A DNA stretch of 60,834 bases from Candidatus Woesearchaeota archaeon (lineage in GTDB: Archaea; Nanobdellota; Nanobdellia; Woesearchaeales; JACPIF01). Where the stretch lies: positions 99,388 through 160,221 of the forward strand of contig JACPIF010000003.1 of NCBI GenBank assembly GCA_016188215.1. The letters run 5' to 3'. This document shows positions 1 to 8,344 of this stretch, piece by piece. A program made the position numbers and the translations under genes. Numbering within the stretch: position 1 is the first letter of the stretch; each line of letters begins with the position of its first letter. The notes beneath the pieces are model-generated. The model was not told the origin of the DNA and searched no databases. It saw only the letters and a list, made by a program, of their open reading frames with translations.

Positions 1-480
1 CCACATTATGGCATGCACACCATGGTGATATTTTTCTGCGATAGCGGCTAATTTTCTTTGGTTGTCTATTTTTGTTCGCTCCGCATCTCTCTCATTTTTT
101 GTATCCCCTTGAGAAGCTCTCCCCACCTCAACTATGAAGGGCCACAATAATATATGGTCCAAGACCCACTCGCCGATTCCTGATAGGGAGTCTAATCTTG
201 GCTTTCGCTTTACAATTCTTATGTCCGGCTGTGAAGGCAAATCCATCCAATGGTATAAAAGAAAGAAATCCAAAGATGTTTCATGCTTTGGCAGCCAAAG
301 AACCGGACCCTCGTAATCTGTGACACATTCTGCGTTAAATAGTTGCACCTCATCCAAGAATCTTCCATGCATCTGCTTAAGTGCTCTAGCGGCAACCCCC
401 ATAGCTGGCCTTTTAAGGTACTTAAACAGCACTGATTCGCTTGGAGGCTCTTCAATTAAAGTTATTTGTGGTTGACTCAT
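1..480 (-). CDS. PlsC-like (HX4D) acyltransferase, C-terminus cut by window edge
   Basis: The reverse strand from the ATG at 480 is open for 160 codons to the window edge. Residues about 61-81 hold a hydrophobic stretch ending in the motif HETSLD, which matches the HX4D catalytic box of glycerol-phosphate and lysophosphatidate acyltransferases. It is followed by a basic stretch and a hydrophobic segment, as in that family. PlsC-family enzymes transfer an acyl chain to a glycerol-phosphate or other acceptor at the membrane. In archaea, whose core lipids are ethers, the acceptor is not obvious. The FPEGTR-type second motif would lie beyond the edge, so family membership rests on one motif. Confidence 0.55.
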   Translation of the reverse strand, partial: MSQPQITLIEEPPSESVLFKYLKRPAMGVAARALKQMHGRFLDEVQLFNAECVTDYEGPVLWLPKHETSLDFFLLYHWMDLPSQPDIRIVKRKPRLDSLSGIGEWVLDHILLWPFIVEVGRASQGDTKNERDAERTKIDNQRKLAAIAEKYHHGVHAIMW

Positions 481-538
481 TTATTGAGCGGACTAAAGTT
501 TGCCTTATAAGCTTTATGCCAAACAACCAAAACATCAC

Positions 539-748
539 TTAACAACCTTTTATTTTTTTTAGAATATCAAAAGGAATCTTAAAATTCTTATGTATCCCCA
601 TAAATTCTATTCCAACTAATTCTTTCTTTTTATTAAGGCTTAAGATTACGAGGCCTTTATCAACACTAGAATCTATTTTTTCTTTTTCCTTAAATATGGT
701 AAGATGATCCACGTTCTCGTCATAATTGACGTATTCAATTTTAGCCAT
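539..748 (-). CDS. DUF2283-like small protein
   Basis: A 69-residue protein whose pattern (Y-D-E-N-V-D-H-L near the start, DKGLVILSLNKKKELVGIEF in the middle) matches the DUF2283 family. That family has a YDxxxDxLYI opening followed by a D-x-x-x-V-x-x-x-DxxxxVVGIEI segment. No function is established for the family. It often sits near toxin-antitoxin genes, which is weak contextual evidence only. It starts with ATG at 748 and stands alone between an acyltransferase-like gene and tRNA-Ser, all read on the minus strand. Confidence 0.6.
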   Translation of the reverse strand: MAKIEYVNYDENVDHLTIFKEKEKIDSSVDKGLVILSLNKKKELVGIEFMGIHKNFKIPFDILKKIKGC

Positions 749-799
749 ATTGCTCTTTAATCCATTGCAATATTTAAATGTGTCTCAAAAATAATAAAA

Positions 800-1009
800 C
801 GCCGGAGCTGGGACTTTCGCACAGTACAGCATGCATGGATACTGATTATCCACGTGTTAAGTCAGGCAGCGATTGCTCGTGCTTGATCAGCTGCACCATA
901 TTTGAACCCAGATTCCCGTTAGGGACAAGCTCTCGTAACTTCGTTCCGAGCCTTTGTTCAGAGACCAAAGTTTCCAGGCTTGCGCACTACCAGGTTATGC
1001 GACCCCGGC
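800..1009 (-). tRNA. tRNA-Ser(GGA) with two introns
   Basis: Read on the minus strand from 1009. Acceptor 5' GCCGGGG pairs with CTCCGGC at 807-801 (one G-U pair), and the discriminator is G (800), as expected for serine tRNAs. T8 and C9 follow, then D stem GCAT/GTGC with loop AACCTGGTA. Anticodon stem CAAGC (982-978) pairs with GCTTG (930-926), and the loop CTGGAA gives anticodon GGA. The long variable arm is TCCC-TAAC-GGGA. T stem CTGGG (911-907) pairs with CCCAG (812-808). Two insertions interrupt it: about 40 nt in the anticodon loop (roughly 932-971) and about 87 nt in the T loop (roughly 813-899) after TTCAAA. The second contains a 7-bp helix GTGCAGC/GCTGTAC. Removing both leaves about 83 nt, a normal type II tRNA. 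Exact splice points are uncertain because strict bulge-helix-bulge pairing is imperfect. No CCA is encoded. A T-rich tract follows the 3' end. Confidence 0.88.
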
Positions 1010-1095
1010 AGGAAGGAACTACTTCCCCGGCACTGCTAAAAATAGGAGGATACTTTATAAATCTTATTGAGAATTGCTAGAGCGAGGCAAGCATG

Positions 1096-2406
1096 CTATT
1101 CATCAAGAAACTCATCAGTTGTTATCCTTGAGTTGATCTCCCCCCTCAGATTCTGCCCTATCAATCTCTTAACCTCTTCAACAGGATAGTTAGCAAGCAG
1201 CCAGGATAACTTTACCAAAGCAGTCTCTGCAAGCATGTCTTCTCCAGGTATCACACCAAGCTGTGCAAGGTCCACTGCCTTGTTGTACACATGCATGTTG
1301 ACCCTGCCAAAGATAGTCTGGGAAGTCATTACAACCACGCACCCTGAATCAATGACTTCCTTTATAGCAGGGAATATCTTGAGGTGTATCCTGGCAATCT
1401 CATTTGGCATGTGGCCTGGAGTGTGCCCCAATCCAGTACCCTCAATCACCAGGCCCTTGTATCCTTTGAAGAATGAAAACTGCTCAGGAAACATGTTGAT
1501 ATGTATCTTAAGCAGGCCAACCTTTTCTTCCATGGCAGGCTTTATAACTATTTTCCGTGCCTTGTCCTTCCTGGTATAATCCTTCTTTACAAATTCAATC
1601 TTTCTGCTGTCATAATGCACACGTGCAATAATCGTGTCATTTACAGCTTTAAATGCATCTCTCCTTGAAGCGTGCATCTTCCTTGTCTTGGCAGCTGGGA
1701 AGAGCGCGGCAACATCATCATCAGGCTTTTCATGCATGCAGATGGCAACCCCTGCAAAATCAGACTTTGCAATGAACTCAGCAGCGCACACAAGGTTCAT
1801 GTACGCATCTGAGCTGCCGCGGTCAGAACTTCTCTGAGCCCCGACTAGTATGATAGGGACAGGCGTTTCCTCAACAATGAAAGCAAGTGCAGCAGCTGCA
1901 ACCGCTAAATTATCTGTCCCCATGCCAATTATTATACCTTCAACTCCTTTCTTCACTTCTTTCTCAACAGCTTTTGCAATCACTTCAAAATGCTTAAACC
2001 TCAGGTCATCTGACCACATGTTTGAAACGAGCTCAGAACTGAAATTGGCAATCTTTGCAAGCTCAGGAAACTGCTCAAGCAGGTCTTCAGGTGTAAATGA
2101 TGAGAACACAGCCCCAGTCCTGTAATCCACTTTTGAAGCTATTGTTCCTCCGGTGTGCAGTATAGAGATAGTGGGCAGCTTTGGATTATGCTTGACTTCC
2201 TTCCGCTCTGCTTTCTGGGCAAGCCCGGATTCCCTGAGAACCTCAATATTACTGACATCTTCCCTGTTCAGCCCTATATTATAGCCAGAATTCAGCTTTA
2301 GGACAATTATGCTCTCGTCCTGGTACTCGCCCCTTGGCATCAAAATGCCTTCAATAACCTCATCCTTTGTCTCTACCTTTATACGGTCGCCTGGTTTAGG
2401 TTGCAT
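1096..2406 (-). CDS. gatD: Glu-tRNA(Gln) amidotransferase subunit D
   Basis: GatD is the asparaginase-like subunit of the archaeal GatDE complex. It releases ammonia from glutamine or asparagine, which GatE uses to turn Glu-tRNA(Gln) into Gln-tRNA(Gln). The 436 residues match the family's usual length. A small N-terminal domain (about 1-75) precedes the asparaginase fold. HTGGTIAS at 84-91 carries the first catalytic Thr, GTD at 163-165 the second Thr-Asp pair, and GAQRSSDRGSSDA lies near 200. The residue after GTD is Asn rather than the common Thr. It starts at ATG 2406, with a TATA-like CTTTATATAG just upstream. GatE is encoded at 38146 and a tRNA-Gln at 43963, so the transamidation route is present in one window but not as one operon. 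Confidence 0.96.
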   Translation of the reverse strand: MQPKPGDRIKVETKDEVIEGILMPRGEYQDESIIVLKLNSGYNIGLNREDVSNIEVLRESGLAQKAERKEVKHNPKLPTISILHTGGTIASKVDYRTGAVFSSFTPEDLLEQFPELAKIANFSSELVSNMWSDDLRFKHFEVIAKAVEKEVKKGVEGIIIGMGTDNLAVAAAALAFIVEETPVPIILVGAQRSSDRGSSDAYMNLVCAAEFIAKSDFAGVAICMHEKPDDDVAALFPAAKTRKMHASRRDAFKAVNDTIIARVHYDSRKIEFVKKDYTRKDKARKIVIKPAMEEKVGLLKIHINMFPEQFSFFKGYKGLVIEGTGLGHTPGHMPNEIARIHLKIFPAIKEVIDSGCVVVMTSQTIFGRVNMHVYNKAVDLAQLGVIPGEDMLAETALVKLSWLLANYPVEEVKRLIGQNLRGEINSRITTDEFLDE

Positions 2407-2540
2407 CAGCTTTCCAATCTGTCATAGTGCCTATATAAAGATTGCTAGGTATCATATTCTATTACAATACTCTGTGAATGCCATTGAGCTATGGGTTATT
2501 TGGAAGAATCTTTAAAACATGCATCTCACTTGCAGTCAAT

Positions 2541-3014
2541 ATGCTGGAAGATTCAAACAAATTTCCCAGATTTACGAAGTTCCTTGAGCAAAGGCTTTCA
2601 GGAAGAATTTTCTATAGGAAAACCTCCAGCGACAAAGACTATCATTTTTTTCTTGACGTGGTGATACAGCACGAAGTGTATGAAGTGATATGGATGCGCA
2701 GGATTAGAGATGGATTCTTCACTATTTCTACTGATGTCAAAGTGCTTGGCACCATAGAGGACACTATAATAAGTCCTGATGAGGACCTCATTCATTATAG
2801 CACTAGAACAACAGAATATTTAGGTAGGCTCCCAATAAAAGGCAGATTAACGCTCTTTAACAGAAGAACGGTTGTTACTGAACGCCCTCAACCTATGGAG
2901 ACAAATGTTCCGATGATGAGGGAAGTAAGGCGCCCATTATTGTACAGGCCAATGTTTCCAGCGACTATTTTCTCCTACACCCCAGAGCCTGATTTTAGTA
3001 AAAGAGAGAACTAA
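2541..3014 (+). CDS. Conserved hypothetical protein
   Basis: I do not recognise this 157-residue protein. ATG 2541 was chosen over the longer reading from 2478 because a TATA-like TTTAAAAC at about 2509-2516 lies 25-30 bases upstream, the spacing of a leaderless archaeal transcript. The protein is soluble, with alternating hydrophobic and charged segments, no membrane span and no cysteine pairs. The C-terminal 50 residues are rich in Arg and Pro. It is divergent from gatD and shares a 134-base intergenic region with it. Confidence 0.6.
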   Translation: MLEDSNKFPRFTKFLEQRLSGRIFYRKTSSDKDYHFFLDVVIQHEVYEVIWMRRIRDGFFTISTDVKVLGTIEDTIISPDEDLIHYSTRTTEYLGRLPIKGRLTLFNRRTVVTERPQPMETNVPMMREVRRPLLYRPMFPATIFSYTPEPDFSKREN

Positions 3015-3039
3015 CCATATACGCAGGCGCCTAATTTTG

Positions 3040-3270
3040 TTACTTTACTGCTTTCAGAAACTCGTCTCTATCCATCTTTAAGTCATGTTTAACTATCTTA
3101 TTAAGGAGCCCTCTATCAATTTCTTCACCAGGATGATTTGGGATTACTGTTGTCCTTCCATCTGAATGCTCAAAAAACATATGGCTTCCCTCCTGTCTTT
3201 TGAATTTAAATCCAAGCTTATTGAGAGCTTTAACTAGCTCTTTGGCTGTCAATAAGGGCAATCTAGGCAC
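3040..3270 (-). CDS. hicA: HicA-family mRNA interferase toxin
   Basis: HicA toxins are small double-stranded-RNA-binding-fold ribonucleases that cleave mRNA and are neutralised by HicB. This 76-residue protein has the family signature: a helix with KELVKALNKLGF, then GSHMFFEH with the catalytic His of the GSHxxF motif, then VIPNHPGEEIDRGLL. It starts with GTG at 3270, one base after the stop of the HicB-like gene upstream, so the two are translationally coupled in the order antitoxin then toxin. It lies between CDC48 and a hypothetical gene. Confidence 0.9.
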   Translation of the reverse strand: MPRLPLLTAKELVKALNKLGFKFKRQEGSHMFFEHSDGRTTVIPNHPGEEIDRGLLNKIVKHDLKMDRDEFLKAVK

Positions 3271-3271
3271 A

Positions 3272-3481
3272 CTACACCTCTATTTGCTGCACTCCTAAGA
3301 ATTTAGAATAAATCTCTTTATCTTTTGTAGCTTTTAAATACAATGAAACAGCTTCTTTTGTTCTTTTTAGCAATGCATCGATAGATTTGGCCTGGGTATG
3401 GCAACCTGGCAATTCAACTACATCTGATATCAAATAACCATCTTCTCCTTCCTCTATAACAACGGTGAATTTCTTTGGCAT
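3272..3481 (-). CDS. hicB: HicB-family antitoxin
   Basis: A 69-residue partner of the adjacent HicA. The partial RNase-H-like fold of HicB is visible: FTVVIEEGEDGYLISDVVELPGC, in which the G-Y-x-x-x-x-x-x-L-P-G-C pattern is diagnostic. A helix with KRTKEAVSLYLKA follows. No C-terminal DNA-binding domain is present, so this is the short form that binds the toxin without obvious operator binding. ATG 3481 is preferred over longer readings, which run into the CDC48 gene. A TTTAAA-type promoter element lies about 25 bases upstream. Confidence 0.85.
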   Translation of the reverse strand: MPKKFTVVIEEGEDGYLISDVVELPGCHTQAKSIDALLKRTKEAVSLYLKATKDKEIYSKFLGVQQIEV

Positions 3482-3524
3482 AAGGTAACATATTATTTTT
3501 GTATTTAAAAATATATCGGTATAA

Positions 3525-5834
3525 CTAGCCCATATAAGCAGGCTTCTCTTCTGCCATCTGCTTTGCCCTTGCTGACCTGAACTGGTCGCGCATCTCTTCG
3601 TACATCTTCTCAATCTCTTTAGTTATGGAGGGCGGCACCCTTTTCAGGGCCTCTTCAAAATGCTTCATGCCGACTTCCTTGGCCCGCATGTCCTCACGCA
3701 AAGCAATGATTGCAGCTTCCCGGCACACAGCTTCTATGTCAGCGCCTGCATAACCTTCTGTCTTTTCTGCAAGCTCATGCACATTCACCCCTTTGAGCGG
3801 CATGCTCTTGGTATGCACTGCAAAGATTTCCTCACGCGTCTTAAGTATTGGAGCTGGCGTAAGTATAATGCGGTCAAACCTGCCCGGTCTGAGTAGTGCG
3901 GTATCAAGCATATCCGGGCGGTTGGTTGCGGCTATCACAACAATATCATTCATCTCCTCAAGGCCATCCATCTCAGTCAATATTTGGTTTACGACTCTCT
4001 CAGTCACATGGCTGTCTGCAGCAAGCCCCCTTCTTGGGGCAACTGCATCTACCTCATCAAAGAATATGATGCAGGGCGCAACCTGCCGTGCCTTGGTGAA
4101 TATCTTGCGTATCCCTCTTTCAGATTCCCCAACCCATTTGCTCAATACCTCAGGCCCTTTCACCAGGATAAAGTTAGCCTCGCTCTCGTTTGCAACAGCC
4201 TTGGCAAGCAGCGTCTTTCCTGTTCCAGGGGCGCCATACATAAGTATTCCCCTGGGAGGCCTGATGCCCATTCTCCTGAACGCATCAGGATTCTTGAGAG
4301 GCCATTCCACAGCTTCCTTCAGCTCCTGCTTGACCTCTTCCAATCCGCCTATATCTGCCCATTTTATTGTAGGGATTTCAACCAGGACTTCACGCATCGC
4401 ACTAGGCCTCACTACCCGCAGCGCTTCCTTCAAGTCCTTTCTGGTGACTATCATCTTCTCAAGGATATCCTTTGAGATTGGCTCATCCTCTTCCAGCTTC
4501 ATGTCAGGCAATACCCTCCGCAGCACAACCATGGCAGCCTCTTTTGTCAATGAAGCAAGATCAGCCCCGACAAAGCCATGCGTTATTGAAGAGAATTCCC
4601 GCAGCAATTTCTCTTTCTCTTTCTCTGCAAACAGCTTATTCCTCTCGCCTATAGGCATGTTCCTTGTGTGAATCTTGAGGATATTCAGCCTGCCCTCCTT
4701 GTCTGGCACGCCAATTTCAATTTCCCTGTCAAACCTTCCCGGCCTCCTCAATGCAGGGTCAAGCACATTAGGGATATTGGTTGCGGCAATTACCACTACC
4801 TTCCCCCTAGACTTAAGGCCGTCCATCATCGCCAGCAGCTGAGCAACCACCCTTCGCTCAACTTCCCCATGCACCTCTTCCCTCTTTGGCGCAATCGCAT
4901 CTATCTCATCAATAAAAATGATGGAGGGGGCATTCTTCTCAGCTTCCTCAAACTTCTTGCGGATGTTAGCTTCGCTCTGTCCATAATATTTGCTCATGAG
5001 TTCAGGCCCATTTATCAGTATAAAATTAGAATTTGTTTCATTTGCAACAGCTTTTGCGAGCAATGTCTTTCCGCTTCCGGGCGGGCCGTGCAGCAGCACC
5101 CCTTTTGGCGGCTCTATGCCAAGCCTCTCAAATATCTCAGGATGCTTCAGCGGCAGCTCTACCATCTCCCTCAGCTTGTTTATTTCCTCAGTCAATCCGC
5201 CTATATCTTCATATGTTACTTCAAGGACTTTCTCCTCAGGGAGCTCAACCGCTTCCGGGTTGAATATGACTTCTGTAAGCTCAGTTATTATTACCGGCTG
5301 CTTCGGCTGGCAGTCCACAACTATAAATTTCAGGTCGCCAAGGCCAAAGCCCATCAGATTATCATCAATCATGCCGAAAACATCCTCAAAGAATTGCGAA
5401 TGGGACATTGCGCTTCTCCTTCGCTTGGTGCCGCCCAGGCTTACTATATCGCCCTTGACCACTGCCCTTCCCAGCAATCCCTGCTTGAATATCTCAGAAG
5501 AAGCCCTGATAAGAATCCCTTTTTTGGCAGGCGCAAGCACTATCCTCTTTGCCTCCTTTATATTAGCCTTTGCCACCCTTACCATCTCACCAACGCCTGT
5601 CTTCGCATTTCTCCTGATGATGCCGTCCATGCGGATGATGTTGAGGCCTATATCGCCGGGGTATGCCCTGTCCACAATGCCAACTGTCAATCGCTCGCCT
5701 TCAATCTCTATGATATCCCCTGGCCGCATCTCCATGTCCTTCATGAAACCAGAATCTATGCGGACTATTCCTTTGTTCACATCATCCTGGATCGCTTCCG
5801 CGACCTTCAGCTTCAGATCCTGCTTTTCTGCCAT
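3525..5834 (-). CDS. cdc48: CDC48/VAT-type AAA+ ATPase
   Basis: This 769-residue protein has the full archaeal VAT/p97 layout: an N domain (about 1-190, double-psi barrel plus clamshell), a D1 ATPase with Walker A GPPGSGKT near residue 248 and Walker [11 protein letters not shown], and a D2 ATPase with Walker A GAPGTGKT near residue 533 and Walker [11 protein letters not shown]. Arginine-finger regions ([23 protein letters not shown]) are intact in both rings. It forms a hexamer that unfolds and extracts proteins, commonly feeding the proteasome, whose beta subunit is encoded at 7634. The short tail lacks the HbYX ending typical of proteasome-docking ATPases. It starts with ATG at 5834. A perfect palindrome sits at the predicted transcription start. 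Confidence 0.97.
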   Translation of the reverse strand: MAEKQDLKLKVAEAIQDDVNKGIVRIDSGFMKDMEMRPGDIIEIEGERLTVGIVDRAYPGDIGLNIIRMDGIIRRNAKTGVGEMVRVAKANIKEAKRIVLAPAKKGILIRASSEIFKQGLLGRAVVKGDIVSLGGTKRRRSAMSHSQFFEDVFGMIDDNLMGFGLGDLKFIVVDCQPKQPVIITELTEVIFNPEAVELPEEKVLEVTYEDIGGLTEEINKLREMVELPLKHPEIFERLGIEPPKGVLLHGPPGSGKTLLAKAVANETNSNFILINGPELMSKYYGQSEANIRKKFEEAEKNAPSIIFIDEIDAIAPKREEVHGEVERRVVAQLLAMMDGLKSRGKVVVIAATNIPNVLDPALRRPGRFDREIEIGVPDKEGRLNILKIHTRNMPIGERNKLFAEKEKEKLLREFSSITHGFVGADLASLTKEAAMVVLRRVLPDMKLEEDEPISKDILEKMIVTRKDLKEALRVVRPSAMREVLVEIPTIKWADIGGLEEVKQELKEAVEWPLKNPDAFRRMGIRPPRGILMYGAPGTGKTLLAKAVANESEANFILVKGPEVLSKWVGESERGIRKIFTKARQVAPCIIFFDEVDAVAPRRGLAADSHVTERVVNQILTEMDGLEEMNDIVVIAATNRPDMLDTALLRPGRFDRIILTPAPILKTREEIFAVHTKSMPLKGVNVHELAEKTEGYAGADIEAVCREAAIIALREDMRAKEVGMKHFEEALKRVPPSITKEIEKMYEEMRDQFRSARAKQMAEEKPAYMG

Positions 5835-5846
5835 TGAAAACCTTGT

Positions 5847-5880
5847 TATCGGATATCCGATATAACTCTTATTTATAAGC
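5847..5880 (-). promoter_or_regulatory. cdc48 promoter with palindrome over the predicted start site
   Basis: On the minus strand a TATA element GCTTATAAATAA (5880-5869) is followed by the perfect 16-base palindrome TATCGGATATCCGATA (5862-5847). The palindrome lies where transcription should begin, 13 bases before the cdc48 start codon. An inverted repeat at that place is a natural operator for a dimeric repressor. The palindrome and TATA element are visible. The regulatory role is inferred. Confidence 0.5.
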
Positions 5881-5944
5881 TTTGTGGATTTTCTTGTTTT
5901 AGCAAGGAATGCTTATAAAGTTTTTGGCACGATGTGAGAATTTC

Positions 5945-6367
5945 CTATTTCTTGCCTGTCTGCTCTGACACCTGCGGCAATGGTATCGGGCTCGGCAGGC
6001 TAAGTTCCTGGCTGAGGATAAGCGATTGTATAGTGCACCTGGACAGTATATGGTTCAGGATGCCTTTCATTACTGCAGGATCAACTTTCTTGTCTTTATT
6101 CCAGTCTTTAACTATTTCCTTGAGTACCTTTGGATCATCCAGGAAGACAACCTCTCCTGTCAGCACAATGCTGCCTATATTTGGCTCGTAGCTGCAGCTG
6201 TATTCAAAAGTGAACACCAGGCTTTCCTGCCTGTCCTTGCCGCCCAGGCTCAATTTCTGTTCTTTGATATCCTTGACAGCAACATTATTGCTGATGTTGA
6301 TCTTTCCTGTAGCGATGCCTGTCCGCTCAACGAGAAATTTCTTGTATGAAAATCCGATTACAACCAC
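5945..6367 (-). CDS. Conserved archaeal hypothetical protein
   Basis: A 140-residue soluble protein starting with GTG at 6367, 33 bases after a CTTTATATAG element. It reads as an N-terminal beta-rich half, with pieces such as FEYSCSYEPNIGSIVLTGEV, and a helical C-terminal part (ILNHILSRCTIQSLILSQEL). It ends in a Pro-rich LPSPIPLPQV tail. This overall pattern resembles SecB-like beta proteins found in small archaeal genomes, but I cannot assign a function. It is divergent from the hydrolase gene at 6572. Confidence 0.65.
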   Translation of the reverse strand: MVVIGFSYKKFLVERTGIATGKINISNNVAVKDIKEQKLSLGGKDRQESLVFTFEYSCSYEPNIGSIVLTGEVVFLDDPKVLKEIVKDWNKDKKVDPAVMKGILNHILSRCTIQSLILSQELSLPSPIPLPQVSEQTGKK

Positions 6368-6571
6368 TGTATCACCAGTGCCGGAAGGTAATACCTTACT
6401 ATATAAAGGTTGTGATAATTTTGAATTACAGTTTTCTTATGCACTATCCTCTGGAAAATGCCGGCATGCGTTTTTATAATCTTCTCAAGCTATACTATCT
6501 ATAATTATTATCTAATCCTCTACGATAAACTTTCTATAAAGTTATAAAGCGCTATCTTGCCGTCTCTCTGC

Positions 6572-7531
6572 ATGAAAAAAAGGCTTATGGTGCTTATAGG
6601 GCTTATAATTTCAATTTTTGCATTGATATCCATATTTTCCGTAATGCTTGTAAATGCGGTGACGCATCCGGTTGCTGCTGATAGGCCAACATCTGCAAAC
6701 CTTACATGGCAAAGCGTGCTTGGGGTCCTTAAATCAGGCATTGCAATCCCAAAGTTCTCAGGCAAAACCCCTTCAAGATATGATCTTCAATATGAGAATG
6801 TATCCTTTGAAAGCAGGGACAGCCTGCTGCTGAAAGGATGGTATATCCCTGCAGAAGATCCCAAAGGGACTATTATAATAGCGCATGGCTGGGGTGCAAG
6901 CAAGGAGAGCATGCTAAAATATGCAAAGCTGCTAAACCGCAATGGTTATAATACGTTTCTGTTTGATTTCAGGGGCTTTGGCGAGAGCCAGGGAAATTTC
7001 ACCTCTTTGGGATACTATGAGCGATATGACGTATTGGCCGCGGTAGATTACCTGAGAACAAGGCAGGATGTTGATGTCAGGAAGATAGGCGTGCTCGGCT
7101 TTTCCATGGGCTGCGCCGCCTCAATCCTTGCGGCACGCGAAGAGCGCCCTTTCAGGGCAATGGTTCTTGACAGCTGCTACACCTCCATCAACCAGAATGC
7201 TGCACGGAGAATGGAGAAGGCTTCAATCCCTAAGCAATTTGCAAATTCAGTTACCTTGATGGGCAGCCTTGTGCAGGGCTTCAATGCATTCAACCTTGCT
7301 CCAATAAAATACATTGACGAGGTGCATTCCCCCTTATTGATCATGCATGGCAGCAGGGACGAGTTCGTTTCAGTTGAGGAAATAACTGAGATGTACAGCA
7401 GGGCAGCTGACCCCAAAGAGCTGTGGATTGTTGAAGGGGGGAAGCATGTCGGGCTGCACAGGCAGGATTCCAATAAGTATGAGGAGAATGTGGTCAGTTT
7501 CCTGGACATGTATTTTGTTGGTGCAGGCTAA
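6572..7531 (+). CDS. Membrane-anchored alpha/beta hydrolase
   Basis: A 319-residue serine hydrolase of the BAAT/prolyl-oligopeptidase-like type. An N-terminal hydrophobic segment (about residues 3-26) should anchor it in the membrane with the catalytic domain outside. The domain shows IIIAHGWGAS (oxyanion region), the nucleophile elbow GFSMG, an Asp in MHGSRDEFV and the catalytic His in EGGKHVGL. Substrate is unknown; relatives hydrolyse esters or peptides. ATG 6572 is chosen over TTG 6557 because TATA-like ATAAAG elements at about 6533-6548 give a leaderless transcript starting near 6572. Confidence 0.85.
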   Translation: MKKRLMVLIGLIISIFALISIFSVMLVNAVTHPVAADRPTSANLTWQSVLGVLKSGIAIPKFSGKTPSRYDLQYENVSFESRDSLLLKGWYIPAEDPKGTIIIAHGWGASKESMLKYAKLLNRNGYNTFLFDFRGFGESQGNFTSLGYYERYDVLAAVDYLRTRQDVDVRKIGVLGFSMGCAASILAAREERPFRAMVLDSCYTSINQNAARRMEKASIPKQFANSVTLMGSLVQGFNAFNLAPIKYIDEVHSPLLIMHGSRDEFVSVEEITEMYSRAADPKELWIVEGGKHVGLHRQDSNKYEENVVSFLDMYFVGAG

Positions 7532-7633
7532 TCTGCCAATATCCGAAATGTTTATAAATAACCTATATCTTACATACTCTAAATTGATAATTCTGCTCAC
7601 TGATAATTATCATAGAAATATTTGGTCTTAAGA

Positions 7634-8275
7634 ATGGTCAAGCAAGAAAACGTAATGGAAACAGGGACTACAACTGTCGGCATAGTCTGCAAGGACGGCA
7701 TTGTGCTTGCTGCTGATAAGAGGGCGACCGCAGGCTACCTGATAGCAAACAAGAAGACCGAGAAGATCCAGAAGGTCACTGACAATATTGCATTGACGAT
7801 GGCAGGCACAGTCTCAGATGCCCAATTACTGATAAAAGTGGCGGAATCAGAGCTCCGCCTCAAGCGGATACGTGCAGGAAGGGAAGTAAACGTAAAAGAG
7901 GCAGCAAACCTTATTGCGCGCCTGGTCTACTCAAATATAAGGAAATTCAGCGTCATCCCCGGAATCTCACATTTTGTGTTGGGCGGCAAGGATTCCAAGG
8001 GGCATTACCTGTATGACATTTATGCAGACGGCTCAATCATGGAGATTGATGATTTTATCTCTTCAGGCTCCGGCTCTGTTTTCGTTTTCGGCGTTTTGGA
8101 ATCACAGTACAAGAAGGATTTGTCAGTTGAGGAAGGCGTGAAGCTTGCAGTGAAGTGCGTCAACGCGGCATTGCAGCGCGACATTGCATCAGGCGACGGC
8201 ATTGATGTTATGACTGTCACAAAGGACGGGGTCAAGAAAGTGCTGTCCAGGGAACTGAGATTGAAGATTGAGTAA
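7634..8275 (+). CDS. psmB: Proteasome beta subunit
   Basis: Catalytic subunit of the archaeal 20S proteasome. The short propeptide ends METG, and autoprocessing between Gly and Thr exposes the nucleophile of TTTVGIVCKDGIVLAADKR, with conserved Asp and Lys behind it. SGSGS near residue 140 and the GDGIDVMTV tail segment are family features. At 213 residues it has the normal length. ATG 7634 is preferred over the upstream TTG 7622 because it gives the typical short propeptide. No alpha subunit is in the window. The CDC48 ATPase at 3525 is a plausible unfoldase partner. Confidence 0.96.
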   Translation: MVKQENVMETGTTTVGIVCKDGIVLAADKRATAGYLIANKKTEKIQKVTDNIALTMAGTVSDAQLLIKVAESELRLKRIRAGREVNVKEAANLIARLVYSNIRKFSVIPGISHFVLGGKDSKGHYLYDIYADGSIMEIDDFISSGSGSVFVFGVLESQYKKDLSVEEGVKLAVKCVNAALQRDIASGDGIDVMTVTKDGVKKVLSRELRLKIE

Positions 8276-8344
8276 ATCTCTTCTGCTCTCCAACAAGGTG
8301 TTTGCTATATCAGGACAAAACAATTCTATTTGCAGTGAATTACT

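Noticed and set aside
778-1080. 100-codon open frame across 778-1080; also first considered as SRP RNA because of a CCAGG and GGAAGG context
   Set aside because: The minus strand folds as tRNA-Ser with perfect stems and G73. The SRP helix 8 motif (GGAA tetraloop with AGCAG) is absent, and the open frame has no protein-like features.
4668-5837. 389-codon open frame on the plus strand, and a 292-codon one at 3793-4671
   Set aside because: They lie antisense to the cdc48 coding sequence, have Leu/Ser/Pro-rich unstructured translations and no family pattern; they are shadows of a long conserved gene.
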